DNA from: JAHEDH01 sp963745865
GTDB taxonomy: Bacteria > Actinomycetota > Acidimicrobiia > Spongiisociales > ZC4RG35
Direction: 5' to 3'
NCBI GenBank assembly: GCA_963745865.1
Contig: CAVUYZ010000003.1
Coordinates: forward strand, 186,001 to 250,000
DNA length: 64,000 bases
Shown: positions 49,138-57,526 of the stretch, one piece after another
Layout of the letters: every line of letters begins with the position of its first letter
How positions within the stretch are numbered: the first letter of the stretch is position 1
The notes under the pieces: generated by a model
Database searches by the model: none
What the model was told of the DNA's origin: nothing
The model's input: only the letters and a program-made list of their open reading frames with translations
Program-made: the position numbers and the translations under genes

Positions 49138-49710
49138 ATGACATCTTCGTTCGACTCCAGGCTACGCGAGATCCATCCCAAGACGCGGGTTGGATGGCGC
49201 TCCTGGCTGAGAGAGAACCACGCGAAGTGCGACGGCGTGTGGCTGATCTACTACCGCGCGTCGACAGGTAAGCGCCGGCTCAGCTGGGAGGATGCGGTGC
49301 GGGAGGCGCTGTGCTTCGGTTGGATCGATAGCAAGGTCAAGCCGATCGACGACGCGCTCTACAAGCAGATCTTCACGCCGCGGAAACCTCGAAGCGTGTG
49401 GTCGAAGATCAACAAGCAATACGTGGCTGAACTCATCGAGGCGGGGTTGATGACCGAGGTAGGACTACGCGCGGTCGATGTCGCGAAGCAGAACGGTACG
49501 TGGTCGTTACTCGAGCCGGTCGATGCCCTCATCGTGCCCCCGGACTTGGAGTCGGCCCTGCGAAGGTCCAAGCGCGCAGGAGAGGCATACGAAGCGCTCT
49601 CGAAGCCGGTCAAGCGTTCGGTGCTCTATTCGTTGTACTCAGCCAAACGGGCGGACACGCGGGCGAAGCGCTTGGCCGAAGCACTTGCCGAGCTCGACGG
49701 CGGCGAGTAG
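49138..49710 (+). CDS. YdeI/OmpD-associated-like protein
   Basis: An intact 190-residue protein. REIHPKTRVGWRSWLRENHA, GVWLIYYRASTGKRRLSWED, AVREALCFGWIDSKVKPIDD and RKPRSVWSKINKQYVAELIE are the family's hallmark (WIDS, WSKIN). The C-terminus is a helical region rich in K, R and A. Members (DUF1801/YdeI-like) are linked to bacteriocin protection or growth defence, but biochemistry is unknown. Some codons (CTA, TTA) are rare in the neighbours, which may mean transfer. Confidence 0.8.
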   Translation: MTSSFDSRLREIHPKTRVGWRSWLRENHAKCDGVWLIYYRASTGKRRLSWEDAVREALCFGWIDSKVKPIDDALYKQIFTPRKPRSVWSKINKQYVAELIEAGLMTEVGLRAVDVAKQNGTWSLLEPVDALIVPPDLESALRRSKRAGEAYEALSKPVKRSVLYSLYSAKRADTRAKRLAEALAELDGGE

Positions 49711-50189
49711 CTCCAGCGAAGGGGCGGCCAGTGCTCGTGGGTCTCGGGGCAGCCCAGATCTTCGCGACTGCACTCGACGTCGACGGTGAATTCGAGACCG
49801 GTGAGGTTCGTCAAGAGGCGCCGAAGCGTCTCGGACGTCCAAGCGAATGCGCCGAACTCGCACGTCTGTTCTTGAGACACGGATACATGAACAGCGAACG
49901 GTCCGGATGGACGGTGCCATCCGGATGGTTCCGTCGTCATCGTCTCCGCCTCCTCGACGGGCTTCTTGGATCGTTCACGGCAGAGCGTGGAACGCGACAA
50001 CACCCCAGGTGGAGAGTGCAGGGCTTGGTTGCTGACAGGAGGACTGGTCTGGCCCGGCGCCTGGGGTGTCATCGTGCTTCTTCGAGGACCCTGTCGGCCC
50101 GACCATGGTGGGGGTAAGCAGTCCACACAGTCGGCGTCGCCCTCCGGCTGTCGCGGGCCACGCTGGAGCCGGGACGGAACCGGAGGTGT
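49711..50189. other. 479-base stretch without an intact gene
   Basis: It holds the SDR remnant at 49812-49940 and otherwise nothing I can support. 49941-50189 has no frame with family signal and no insertion-sequence ends that I can see. Confidence 0.6.
49812..49940 (+). pseudogene. Remnant of an SDR 3' end, duplicate of the gene at 47663-48425
   Basis: Encodes PKRLGRPSECAELARLFLRH and GYMNSE, then, after a one-base shift, TVRMDGAIRMVPS. The same positions in the nearby SDR read PKRLGRPSEYAELCHLLLTH, GYMNGETVRMDGAIRMAPK. A 20-base stretch is identical (48306-48325 and 49821-49840) and similarity runs on with scattered changes, mostly at third codon positions. There is no stop at the right place, no start, and no upstream SDR domain, so this is a decayed fragment. 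It may come from a local duplication or from a lost paralogue. Confidence 0.8.
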
Positions 50190-50588
50190 CTAGGTCAGGT
50201 CCTTGGCGGATCGGTCAGCGCTCTTCTGGGCGATCTGGTCGCGAATGGACGGGAAATCGTCCATGAACTCTCGTACGTCCCACCCGACCGCAACCGCGGC
50301 TCGAACGTCAGAGACCGCGACCACGTCGGCATTTCGGCGTTCGAACGTCAGGATGCCCTCCTCGCCGAAGAACGCCCCACGGCCCAACTCGGCAAGCACG
50401 ACGCCCTGTCGACGCACCTCGACCAGACCGTCGAGGACCACGAAGAACTTGTACGACAGTTTGTCCTGTTCGATGAGCCGGGTCCCTTCGGGGAACTCCT
50501 CTTCGCTCATCCGGGCGGCGATCCGGTGCATCTCCGAATCCGAGAGGCCAGAAAAGAGATCGAGTCTCGCCAATATCGTGGGATCCAT
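50190..50588 (-). CDS. Stand-alone cyclic-nucleotide-binding domain protein
   Basis: From ATG 50588 the protein has about 132 residues, a single cNMP-binding domain with no HTH: ILARLDLFSGLSDSEMHRIA, FPEGTRLIEQDKLSYKFFVV, LDGLVEVRRQGVVLAELGRG and AFFGEEGILTFERRNADVVA. The usual FGE is present, but the Arg that binds cAMP phosphate is replaced by the R-R-N segment, so ligand specificity is unclear. It is probably a regulatory subunit for another protein. Confidence 0.82.
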   Translation of the reverse strand: MDPTILARLDLFSGLSDSEMHRIAARMSEEEFPEGTRLIEQDKLSYKFFVVLDGLVEVRRQGVVLAELGRGAFFGEEGILTFERRNADVVAVSDVRAAVAVGWDVREFMDDFPSIRDQIAQKSADRSAKDLT

Positions 50589-50692
50589 CCGTGACTCTCC
50601 GGTCGCTCGTCCCTGAACATACCGCGATCGAACGGCGTGCGGGCCCCGCGGGGCGGCAATTCGACGAGCGCCACCGATCGGCCACACGTCTC

Positions 50693-51115
50693 CTACGAGG
50701 CGTGTTCCCGAATCTGGCGTTTGAGCCGGGCAAGGATGGCTGACATGCCTCGCAGTCGGAGCGGGCTGATCACCTCGGCGAGGCCCATGTCGTAGAAGAA
50801 GTCGTCTGGAACATCCAGGATCACGTCGGCGGTCTGACCGTCGAGGCCGTCGAGCAGGATCCCGGCGAAGCCTCGCGTGGTCGGTGCCTCCGGCGGCGCC
50901 TGGAAGTACATGTGGACGACATCAGCCTCATCGATCTCGGTCGCGAGAAAGAACGGGGACTGGCACTCCTTCACCTGCTCGAGCTCTCCTGGATCGATGT
51001 GTTCGGGAAGGGCCGGCACCCGCTTGGAGTAGTCGAGCAACGCTTCGGTGCGGAAGTCCTTGGGCGAGTCACGCATGACGTCGACGATCATTTGGAGTTT
51101 GGGAGGGAGACTCAT
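50693..51115 (-). CDS. sufE: SufE-family cysteine desulfurase sulfur acceptor
   Basis: ATG 51115: SLPPKLQMIVDVMRDSPKDF, LPEHIDPGELEQVKECQSPF with the sulfur-accepting Cys, FLATEIDEADVVHMYFQAPP, and ISPLRLRGMSAILARLKRQI. About 140 residues, intact. It takes persulfide from SufS for Fe-S cluster assembly. Divergent from the rhodanese gene across 83 bases; both handle sulfane sulfur. Confidence 0.88.
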   Translation of the reverse strand: MSLPPKLQMIVDVMRDSPKDFRTEALLDYSKRVPALPEHIDPGELEQVKECQSPFFLATEIDEADVVHMYFQAPPEAPTTRGFAGILLDGLDGQTADVILDVPDDFFYDMGLAEVISPLRLRGMSAILARLKRQIREHAS

Positions 51116-51198
51116 CACTTCCGATGGTAGGCAGGGAATGTGTCCTTTCACGAGGCCGTTAACGTGAAGACAGGCACCCCATCAGGAGAACGAGCACC

Positions 51199-52074
51199 AT
51201 GACCGCGTCAGTTGATCCCACCGATCGCTTCCAGCAGTACGCACATTCCGAGCGTCTGGTGTCGACTGAGTGGCTCGCCGAGCATCTCGACGATCCGGAA
51301 GTCGTGGTCGCCGAATCCGACGAAGACATCCTGCTGTACGACACCGGCCACATCCCCGGGGCGGTCAAGCTCGACTGGCACACCGACCTGAACGACGACA
51401 TCGTCCGCGACTACCTCGATGCGGCAGACTTTGCCGCGCTGATGTCGGCCAAGGGGATCGGTCCCGACACCACCGTCGTCTTCTACGGCGACAACAACAA
51501 CTGGTGGGCAGCGTACGCACTCTGGGTCTTCTCACTCTTCGGTCACGCCGATGTGAGATTGCTCGACGGTGGACGGGCAAAGTGGGTCTCTGAGGGCCGA
51601 GAGATCACGACCGTCAAGCCGCAGATCACCGTGCGTGACTACCCGGAGCCGACGCGGGACGACTCGAAGATACGTGCGTTCATCGACGACACCGTGAGGC
51701 AGTCGAAGGCCGGTCTCCCGCTGATCGACGTCCGGTCGCCCGAGGAGTTCAATGGGACCAGGCTGCACATGCCGGATTACCCGAACGAGGGCGCGCTGCG
51801 GGGCGGGCACGTCCCGGGAGCTGCCAACGTTCCGTGGAAGAAGGCGGCCAACGACGACGGCACGTTCAAGTCGGTTGACGAGTTGAAGGACGTGTACGAG
51901 GCGGGCGCCGGACTCAGCAGCGACGACGAGATCATCACATACTGTCGCATCGGCGAGCGGTCCAGCCACACCTGGTTCGTGCTCCAGCATCTCCTCGGCT
52001 ACGAGAACGTCCGGAACTACGACGGGTCGTGGACCGAGTACGGCAATGCGGTGAAGGTCCCGATCGAGAAGTGA
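51199..52074 (+). CDS. Two-domain thiosulfate/3-mercaptopyruvate sulfurtransferase (rhodanese)
   Basis: An intact 291-residue protein. The N-domain has STEWLAEHLDDPEVVVAESD, GHIPGAVKLDWHTDL and WAAYALWVFSLFGHADVRLL without an active Cys; the C-domain has LIDVRSPEEFNGTRLHM and EIITYCRIGERSSHTWFVLQ with the catalytic Cys in CRIGERS, as in actinobacterial CysA/SseA. It moves sulfur from thiosulfate to a thiol or cyanide. Starts with GAGAAC-type weak ribosome binding site; GACCG follows the ATG. Confidence 0.92.
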   Translation: MTASVDPTDRFQQYAHSERLVSTEWLAEHLDDPEVVVAESDEDILLYDTGHIPGAVKLDWHTDLNDDIVRDYLDAADFAALMSAKGIGPDTTVVFYGDNNNWWAAYALWVFSLFGHADVRLLDGGRAKWVSEGREITTVKPQITVRDYPEPTRDDSKIRAFIDDTVRQSKAGLPLIDVRSPEEFNGTRLHMPDYPNEGALRGGHVPGAANVPWKKAANDDGTFKSVDELKDVYEAGAGLSSDDEIITYCRIGERSSHTWFVLQHLLGYENVRNYDGSWTEYGNAVKVPIEK

Positions 52075-52086
52075 CGCGCCGGCCGA

Positions 52087-52854
52087 TCAGGCTCGGACGG
52101 CGACGATGAACAACCGGGTGAAAGGAAGCAGCACCGTTCCCGTGTGGTCAGCGGGGTACGTCCTGCGATATCCGGCGGCGACTGCCTCGAGGAATCGGTT
52201 GCGGTCCTCGTCGTCGAGGGCGGAGAGAACCGGGCCGAGCAGCGATCCGCTGGTCCACTCCAAGACCGGATTCTCGCCGGTCAGCTCCTGGTAGTAGGTG
52301 GTCTGCCAGAGATCGAGCGACTCTGCCCGATCGATGAGATATCTGCGATAGTCCGTTGCGTCGTCGACTCGGTCGGTGATGAGGAGCCGCCGTTGGGCCT
52401 CGCTCCACCCGGGACCGGCCAGAATCTCGGCCGGGATCGTATGCGTCGGCGCTGCCCAATTGTTCGGCATCTGGACTGCCAGCACGCCGCCAGGACGCAG
52501 GAAGTCGATCAATCGCGGGAATAGGCGACCGTGGTGATCCAGCCAATGCAGCGTGGCATTCGAGAAGATCACGTCGACGGGGTCGTCTGGAGCCCACGTG
52601 GCGATGTCGGCTTCGATCCAGTCGATCCCAGGATGGTCTGTCCGTGCCGCCTCGAGCATCTCCGGAGATGAATCGATGCCGACCGTGTGGGCCGCGGGCC
52701 ATCGCTCGGCGAGAGACCGGGTGATGGTTCCCGGACCGCACCCGAGATCGAAGACGGACGTTGCCTCGACGTGGGGAATCCTCGCAAGCAGCTCGAGTCC
52801 CGGTCGTGTGCGGTGATCGGCGAACTGCAGGTACCGATCAGGCGACCACGCCAT
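52087..52854 (-). CDS. tam: Trans-aconitate 2-methyltransferase-like SAM methyltransferase
   Basis: An intact protein of 255 residues. AWSPDRYLQFADHRTRPGLE is the diagnostic Tam opening, followed by ATSVFDLGCGPGTITRSLAE (SAM motif I), HTVGIDSSPEMLEAARTDHP, DVIFSNATLHWLDHHGRLFP, VLAVQMPNNWAAPTH and YQELTGENPVLEWTSGSLLG. It would methylate trans-aconitate to relieve aconitase inhibition. The ATG shares a base with the stop of the acyl-CoA synthetase gene (TGATG). Confidence 0.88.
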   Translation of the reverse strand: MAWSPDRYLQFADHRTRPGLELLARIPHVEATSVFDLGCGPGTITRSLAERWPAAHTVGIDSSPEMLEAARTDHPGIDWIEADIATWAPDDPVDVIFSNATLHWLDHHGRLFPRLIDFLRPGGVLAVQMPNNWAAPTHTIPAEILAGPGWSEAQRRLLITDRVDDATDYRRYLIDRAESLDLWQTTYYQELTGENPVLEWTSGSLLGPVLSALDDEDRNRFLEAVAAGYRRTYPADHTGTVLLPFTRLFIVAVRA

Positions 52855-54785
52855 CAGATCGGTTCGATCTCGTCCAGCGATGCCGGGTTCTCGAGCGATG
52901 AGATGTCGCCGAGCTCCTCACCGAGCGCCAAGGCTTTGACGGCCCGTCGCATGATCTTCGCCGAGCGGGTTCGAGGGAGGTCGGGAGCGATCTTGACGTA
53001 CTTCGGTCTGAATGCCTTGCCGAGGATCTCGGCGACCGAGTCGGAGACGCGTTCGATCAGCTCGACGGTTGGCTCGACGCCGGGCGCGGGAACCACATAG
53101 AGCGCGATCGCTTCTCCCTTGATCGCGTCCGGGATTCCGATCGCGGCTGCCATCACCACCTCGGGAAGCTCGATGGCGGCGGATTCGATCTCGGCCGGCC
53201 CGATGCGCTTCCCGGCGATGTTCATCGTGTCGTCCGATCGGCCATGGAGGTACCAGAAGCCGTCGTCGTCGATCGAGGCCCAATCGCCATGAACCCAGAC
53301 ATCGTCGAAGCGGGACCAGTAGGTGTCGACATATCGCTGGGGCTCGTTCCAGAAGCCACGCGTCATCGCCGGCCACGCGTCTGTGATGACCAACTCTCCG
53401 ACCTGTCCTCGAACCGGGTTGCCGTCTGCGTCGTAGACGTCGGCCGCCATCCCGAGCGACGGACCGCCGAGTGACACCGGCTTGAGCCCTTGGAGCACGT
53501 TCACGCTCAGGATGCAGGCTCCGATTTCGGTGCCGCCGGACAGGTTGACGATCGGAATCGTCGAACCCCCGACATCGCGGAACAGCCACCACCAGGGGTC
53601 GGGGTTCCACGGCTCTCCGGTGGAGCCGAACGCCGAGAGACTCGACAGATCGTGGCTCGCAGCGAGTGCGGCGCCGTGTGGTTGGATCGACCGGACGAAC
53701 GTCGGCGAGATCCCGAGGAAGTTCAGTTGGTGCTTCTCGACCACTTCGAACAGCCGGTCGGGGCCGGGGTGGTTGGGAGCGCCGTCGAACGTGACGATTG
53801 CAGCACCGTTGGCGAGGCCGGCGACCACCATCCACGGTCCCATGATCCAGCCCATGTCCGTGGCCCACATGATTCGATCCCCCGCCCGGAAGTCACCCTG
53901 GAACGCCCCCTCCTGGGCGAGCTTGACGGCCAGTCCGCCATGCGTGTGGATGGCTCCCTTGGGGCGTCCGGTCGTGCCCGAGGTGTAAGCGAGGAGAACC
54001 GGGGTCTCAGCTCCGGTGTCGACTGCGGCGACCGGCTGGGCCTTCGCCAGGGCATCGCCCCATGCGACGTCGCGATGCTCGGTCACCGGCGTGTCGGTGC
54101 GGCCGGCGTAGTCGACCCACACGACGTGTTCGAGTCCACCGACGCGGTCGATCGCTGCGTCAGCGATCTCCTTCATCTCCACGAGATGGCCCTTCCGCAC
54201 ATATCCGTCCGCGCAGATGAGAACAGCAGGTCGCGGGTCATCGATGCGCGTCGCTACGGCGTCGGCGCCATATCCCGAGAAGATCGGGACGAACACGGCG
54301 CCGACCCTGGCAACGGCCAGCAGCGAGATCACCGCCTCGGCAGACATCGGCAGATAGACCGCAACTGCATCGCCCGGCTCGACCCCGAGCGACGTCAGCA
54401 CCCCGGCCAGTCGTCCGACGCGATCCTTCAGCTCGGTGAACGTCAGCTCTTCGAACCGGCCGTCCTCGTGCTCGGAGACCACAGCTACGGCGTCAGGTGT
54501 CTCCGCCGCCCACCGGTCCACGCAGACAACGGACAGGTTGACTCGCCCGTCGGTGAACCAGGTCGTCCAGGGGAGTCCGGCGGAGGAGTCCCTGACCGAA
54601 GAATACGGGTGGGAAAACGGGATACCGAGAAAGTCGACAACCGCATCCCAGAACCAGTCCGGCTCGGCTCGGCTCCGGTCGACGAGCTCGCGGTACGAGA
54701 CGAGCCCGTGCTGCCGCATGAATGCCATCGTCCTGGATCGCTCGATTCGCGCCGCGTCAGGTTGCCAGACGATCGGATCTGTCAC
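52854..54785 (-). CDS. Acetyl-CoA synthetase-like acyl-CoA synthetase
   Basis: An intact 643-residue protein. TWFTDGRVNLSVVCVDRWAA is an ACAS-type N-domain; LLAYTSGTTGRPKGAIHTHG the AMP-binding P-loop; VNLSGGTEIGACILSVNVLQ; WVHGDWASIDDDGFWYLHGR, SDDTMNIAGKRIGPAEIESA the hinge; and LPRTRSAKIMRRAVKALALG with the C-terminal Lys that is acetylated in ACS enzymes. It activates a short organic acid through an acyl-AMP. The exact acid cannot be told. Coupled to the Tam gene. Confidence 0.9.
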   Translation of the reverse strand: MTDPIVWQPDAARIERSRTMAFMRQHGLVSYRELVDRSRAEPDWFWDAVVDFLGIPFSHPYSSVRDSSAGLPWTTWFTDGRVNLSVVCVDRWAAETPDAVAVVSEHEDGRFEELTFTELKDRVGRLAGVLTSLGVEPGDAVAVYLPMSAEAVISLLAVARVGAVFVPIFSGYGADAVATRIDDPRPAVLICADGYVRKGHLVEMKEIADAAIDRVGGLEHVVWVDYAGRTDTPVTEHRDVAWGDALAKAQPVAAVDTGAETPVLLAYTSGTTGRPKGAIHTHGGLAVKLAQEGAFQGDFRAGDRIMWATDMGWIMGPWMVVAGLANGAAIVTFDGAPNHPGPDRLFEVVEKHQLNFLGISPTFVRSIQPHGAALAASHDLSSLSAFGSTGEPWNPDPWWWLFRDVGGSTIPIVNLSGGTEIGACILSVNVLQGLKPVSLGGPSLGMAADVYDADGNPVRGQVGELVITDAWPAMTRGFWNEPQRYVDTYWSRFDDVWVHGDWASIDDDGFWYLHGRSDDTMNIAGKRIGPAEIESAAIELPEVVMAAAIGIPDAIKGEAIALYVVPAPGVEPTVELIERVSDSVAEILGKAFRPKYVKIAPDLPRTRSAKIMRRAVKALALGEELGDISSLENPASLDEIEPI

Positions 54786-54797
54786 GCGACCCTCCCT

Positions 54798-56294
54798 TCA
54801 GCTGCTTCGACCAGAGTCTCCCGTGAGCTCAGCCATTCGCTCGACGATATCAGCCCCGAGGTCGCTCCATTCGAATCGCCATGTCCAATTGTCAGCAGTG
54901 GTCCCCGGCTCGTTCATGCGCGCTTCGCTGCCCAGGTCGAGCAGATCCTGCATCGGGACGATGGCGGTGTTCGCCACCGACCGCATCACCGCCTCGATCA
55001 GGTCCCAGCTGAAGGTGTCCGCAGTCGAGCCGAGTTGCTCCACTGCGTTCGCCAGCTCCTCGGGACTCTCGGCGGGGCGGCTCTCGAACCAGCCCCGGGC
55101 GGTGTCGTTGTCGTGGGTACCGGGATAGGCGACGACGTTTGGTCGGAACTCCTCGAGGGCGTGCGTCGATTCGGTTCCGAACCCGAACTGGAGGACCTTC
55201 ATCCCCGGCAGCTCGTAGCGGTCGCGGAGCTCTTCGACATCCGGCGTGATCAGACCCAGGTCCTCGGCGATGACATCGAGAGATCCGAAGCGGCCCACGA
55301 GCGTGTCGAACAGTTCCTCGCCCGGCGCGTCGACCCACTCGCCGACGACGGCGGTCGGCTGGTCCGCCGGGATGTGCCACGACGCCGCGAACCCTCGGAA
55401 GTGGTCGATCCGGACCAGGTCGAACAGGTCGAACATCCTCCTCATTCGCGACTCCCACCAGACGAATCCCGTCTCGCGGTGCACGTCCCAGTCGTACAAC
55501 GGGTTCCCCCATCGCTGCCCCGTCTTGGAGAAGTAATCGGGCGGCACACCAGACACGACGGTTGGCATCCCGTCCCTGTCGAGGTGAAACAGCTCGCGGT
55601 TCGCCCAGACGTCGGCCGAGTCGTGGGCGACGAATATCGGTATGTCTCCGATGAGGCCGATGTTGCGGCGCCACGCCTCGGTACGTGTGTGTCGCATGTG
55701 TGTGTCGAAGGCGTACTGCTCGATTCTTACCCGCTCGATGTCCGGGGCGAGCCGTTTCGACGCGTGCTCCAGTGCCCGTGGCTTGCGAAGTGCGAGCGTG
55801 CGGTCCCACTCCCACCATGGCCGGAGGTCGTTGGCGCGTTTGAGCGCGGTGAAGAGGGCAAAGTCGTCGAGCCACACCGGTCCGTGTGCCGCACAGAATG
55901 CATCGAAAGCTGCGGTGGTTTCAGCGTCGGCTCGATCGGGGAAGTGTCGGGCCAATACCGCCAGCAGCGTCATCCGTGCCGGAATGACGGTGGCGAAGTC
56001 GACGTCCACCGAGGGTGGCATCGCCACGGCCTCCACCTCGTCTGCGGTGAGCAGCCCGTGGTCGACGAGAAGATCGATGCCGATGAGGAGCGGGTTGCCG
56101 GCGAACGTCGACGGTGACTGATAGGGCGAGTTGCCGTACCCGGTCGGACCCACGGGCAGCATCTGCCACCACGACTGCCGCATGTCGGCGAGCAGGTCGA
56201 TGAACTGGCGTGCCGAGGAGAGATCGCCGATACCCCGGCGTCCTGGGAGCGACGTCGGGTGTGCGAGCAGGCCTGAGGTGCGCTGAGAGATCAT
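54798..56294 (-). CDS. malQ: 4-alpha-glucanotransferase
   Basis: ATG 56294: ISQRTSGLLAHPTSLPGRRG is the MalQ opening. WWQMLPVGPTGYGNSPYQSP, GDIPIFVAHDSADVWANREL, YDWDVHRETGFVWWESRMRR, LVRIDHFRGFAASWHIPADQ (catalytic Asp), VIAEDLGLITPDVEELRDRY (acid/base Glu) and PGTHDNDTARGWFESRPAES all match GH77. About 498 residues, intact. It transfers alpha-1,4-glucan chains in glycogen and maltodextrin metabolism. Divergent from the AI-2E gene. Confidence 0.94.
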   Translation of the reverse strand: MISQRTSGLLAHPTSLPGRRGIGDLSSARQFIDLLADMRQSWWQMLPVGPTGYGNSPYQSPSTFAGNPLLIGIDLLVDHGLLTADEVEAVAMPPSVDVDFATVIPARMTLLAVLARHFPDRADAETTAAFDAFCAAHGPVWLDDFALFTALKRANDLRPWWEWDRTLALRKPRALEHASKRLAPDIERVRIEQYAFDTHMRHTRTEAWRRNIGLIGDIPIFVAHDSADVWANRELFHLDRDGMPTVVSGVPPDYFSKTGQRWGNPLYDWDVHRETGFVWWESRMRRMFDLFDLVRIDHFRGFAASWHIPADQPTAVVGEWVDAPGEELFDTLVGRFGSLDVIAEDLGLITPDVEELRDRYELPGMKVLQFGFGTESTHALEEFRPNVVAYPGTHDNDTARGWFESRPAESPEELANAVEQLGSTADTFSWDLIEAVMRSVANTAIVPMQDLLDLGSEARMNEPGTTADNWTWRFEWSDLGADIVERMAELTGDSGRSS

Positions 56295-56401
56295 GGAACA
56301 CGGGTTGACGGGTGGGCGGAATCGGCCCGGGCGGGTCCGGCGAGTCAGTATACGAACCGGGATCGCTGCCACCCATCGGCGTCGGGCCTAGTCTCACGGC
56401 G

Positions 56402-57526
56402 ATGACTGACAACTCGAGCGGTCGACCCGAATGGCTCCCGCGAGCCACCTTCGAGGTGTCGATCGCCGTGCTCGGCGTGGCGGCGGCGGTGTGGGTCACC
56501 TACCGGCTCCGCAGCTTGATCTTCATGCTCGTCATCGCCTTGTTCATCTCCATCGCCCTGGAGCCTGCCGTCCAATTCCTCACCACCCGCCGCTGGTCGA
56601 GGCGCGCAGCGAGTGCCGCGGTCTTCTTCGGCGCGGTGGTCGTCGTTGCGGGATTCGTGGCCTCGCTCGTCCCGCTGTTCGTGTCGCAGGCAGCGGCGAT
56701 CACGCAGAACCTGCCCCGGTACATCGGGAACCTCGGCGATTTCCTCGCCGATCTCGGCTTCGTGGACGTCGAGTTGCTCGACAGTCAGATCCAGGCGCAG
56801 CTCGAAGACGCCTCCCAGCTCCTGAACCAGTACGGAAGCATGGTCGCTGGTGGGATCTTCGCGGTTGGCAACACGATCTTCGGTGTGCTGTTCCGGACGG
56901 TGACCATCGGGCTCTTCACGTTCTTCGCGGTTGCCGAAGGCCCGGGGATGCGGGAAGCCGTTCTGAGGTTCCTTCCGCAACGCCAGCAACGGGAGATCCT
57001 CAGGATCTACGAGATTGCGGTGGCGAAGACCGGTGGATACATCTACTCGCGGCTGGTGCTGGCCGTCATCTCCGGTGTGATCACGGCGATGGTTCTGGCG
57101 ATGCTGGGTGTCCCGTACGCCATCGCGCTGGGTACCTGGGTCGGGGTCTTGTCGCAGTTCGTCCCGGTGGTGGGTGCGTACATCGCTGCGGTGCTCCCGA
57201 TCGTGGTAGCGCTGTTCTCGGACCCGATCGACGCGCTCTGGGTGCTCGTCCTGCTCGTCGGCTATCAACAGGTCGAGAATTTCGTGATCGCTCCCCGGAT
57301 CGCCGCCCGCACGATGGCGATCCACCCGGCGGTGGCGGTCGGCTCGGTGCTCGCCGGCGCGGCGTTGCTCGGCGGAGTGGGAGCCGTGCTCGCGCTTCCG
57401 GTCGCCGCGACCGTCCAGGCGTTCGTGGCGACGGCCATCGACCGCCACGAGCTGGTCGAATCCCCGTTGCTTCCCAGCAGTGCTCGCAACCCCGTGCCGG
57501 ACGAGGCCGGTCCCGAGTCGGAATGA
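56402..57526 (+). CDS. AI-2E family (PerM/TqsA-type) transporter
   Basis: An intact 374-residue protein with about eight helices: ATFEVSIAVLGVAAAVWVTY, LIFMLVIALFISIALEPAVQ, VVVVAGFVASLVPLFVSQAA, the coiled central part, and the family's C-terminal loop GVLSQFVPVVGAYIAAVLPI plus GYQQVENFVIAPRIAARTMA. Members export small signals or sodium; substrate unknown. The stop overlaps the CoA-transferase start (ATGA). Confidence 0.9.
   Translation: MTDNSSGRPEWLPRATFEVSIAVLGVAAAVWVTYRLRSLIFMLVIALFISIALEPAVQFLTTRRWSRRAASAAVFFGAVVVVAGFVASLVPLFVSQAAAITQNLPRYIGNLGDFLADLGFVDVELLDSQIQAQLEDASQLLNQYGSMVAGGIFAVGNTIFGVLFRTVTIGLFTFFAVAEGPGMREAVLRFLPQRQQREILRIYEIAVAKTGGYIYSRLVLAVISGVITAMVLAMLGVPYAIALGTWVGVLSQFVPVVGAYIAAVLPIVVALFSDPIDALWVLVLLVGYQQVENFVIAPRIAARTMAIHPAVAVGSVLAGAALLGGVGAVLALPVAATVQAFVATAIDRHELVESPLLPSSARNPVPDEAGPESE

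Noticed and set aside
48426..50189. Insertion sequence or prophage remnant in the loose region
   Set aside because: No transposase or integrase motif and no terminal inverted repeats; only the SDR fragment was found.
53490..56117. 875-codon open frame on the plus strand over the acyl-CoA synthetase and malQ
   Set aside because: Antisense to two well-conserved intact genes; composition is Arg/Asp/Gly-rich with no domain pattern.
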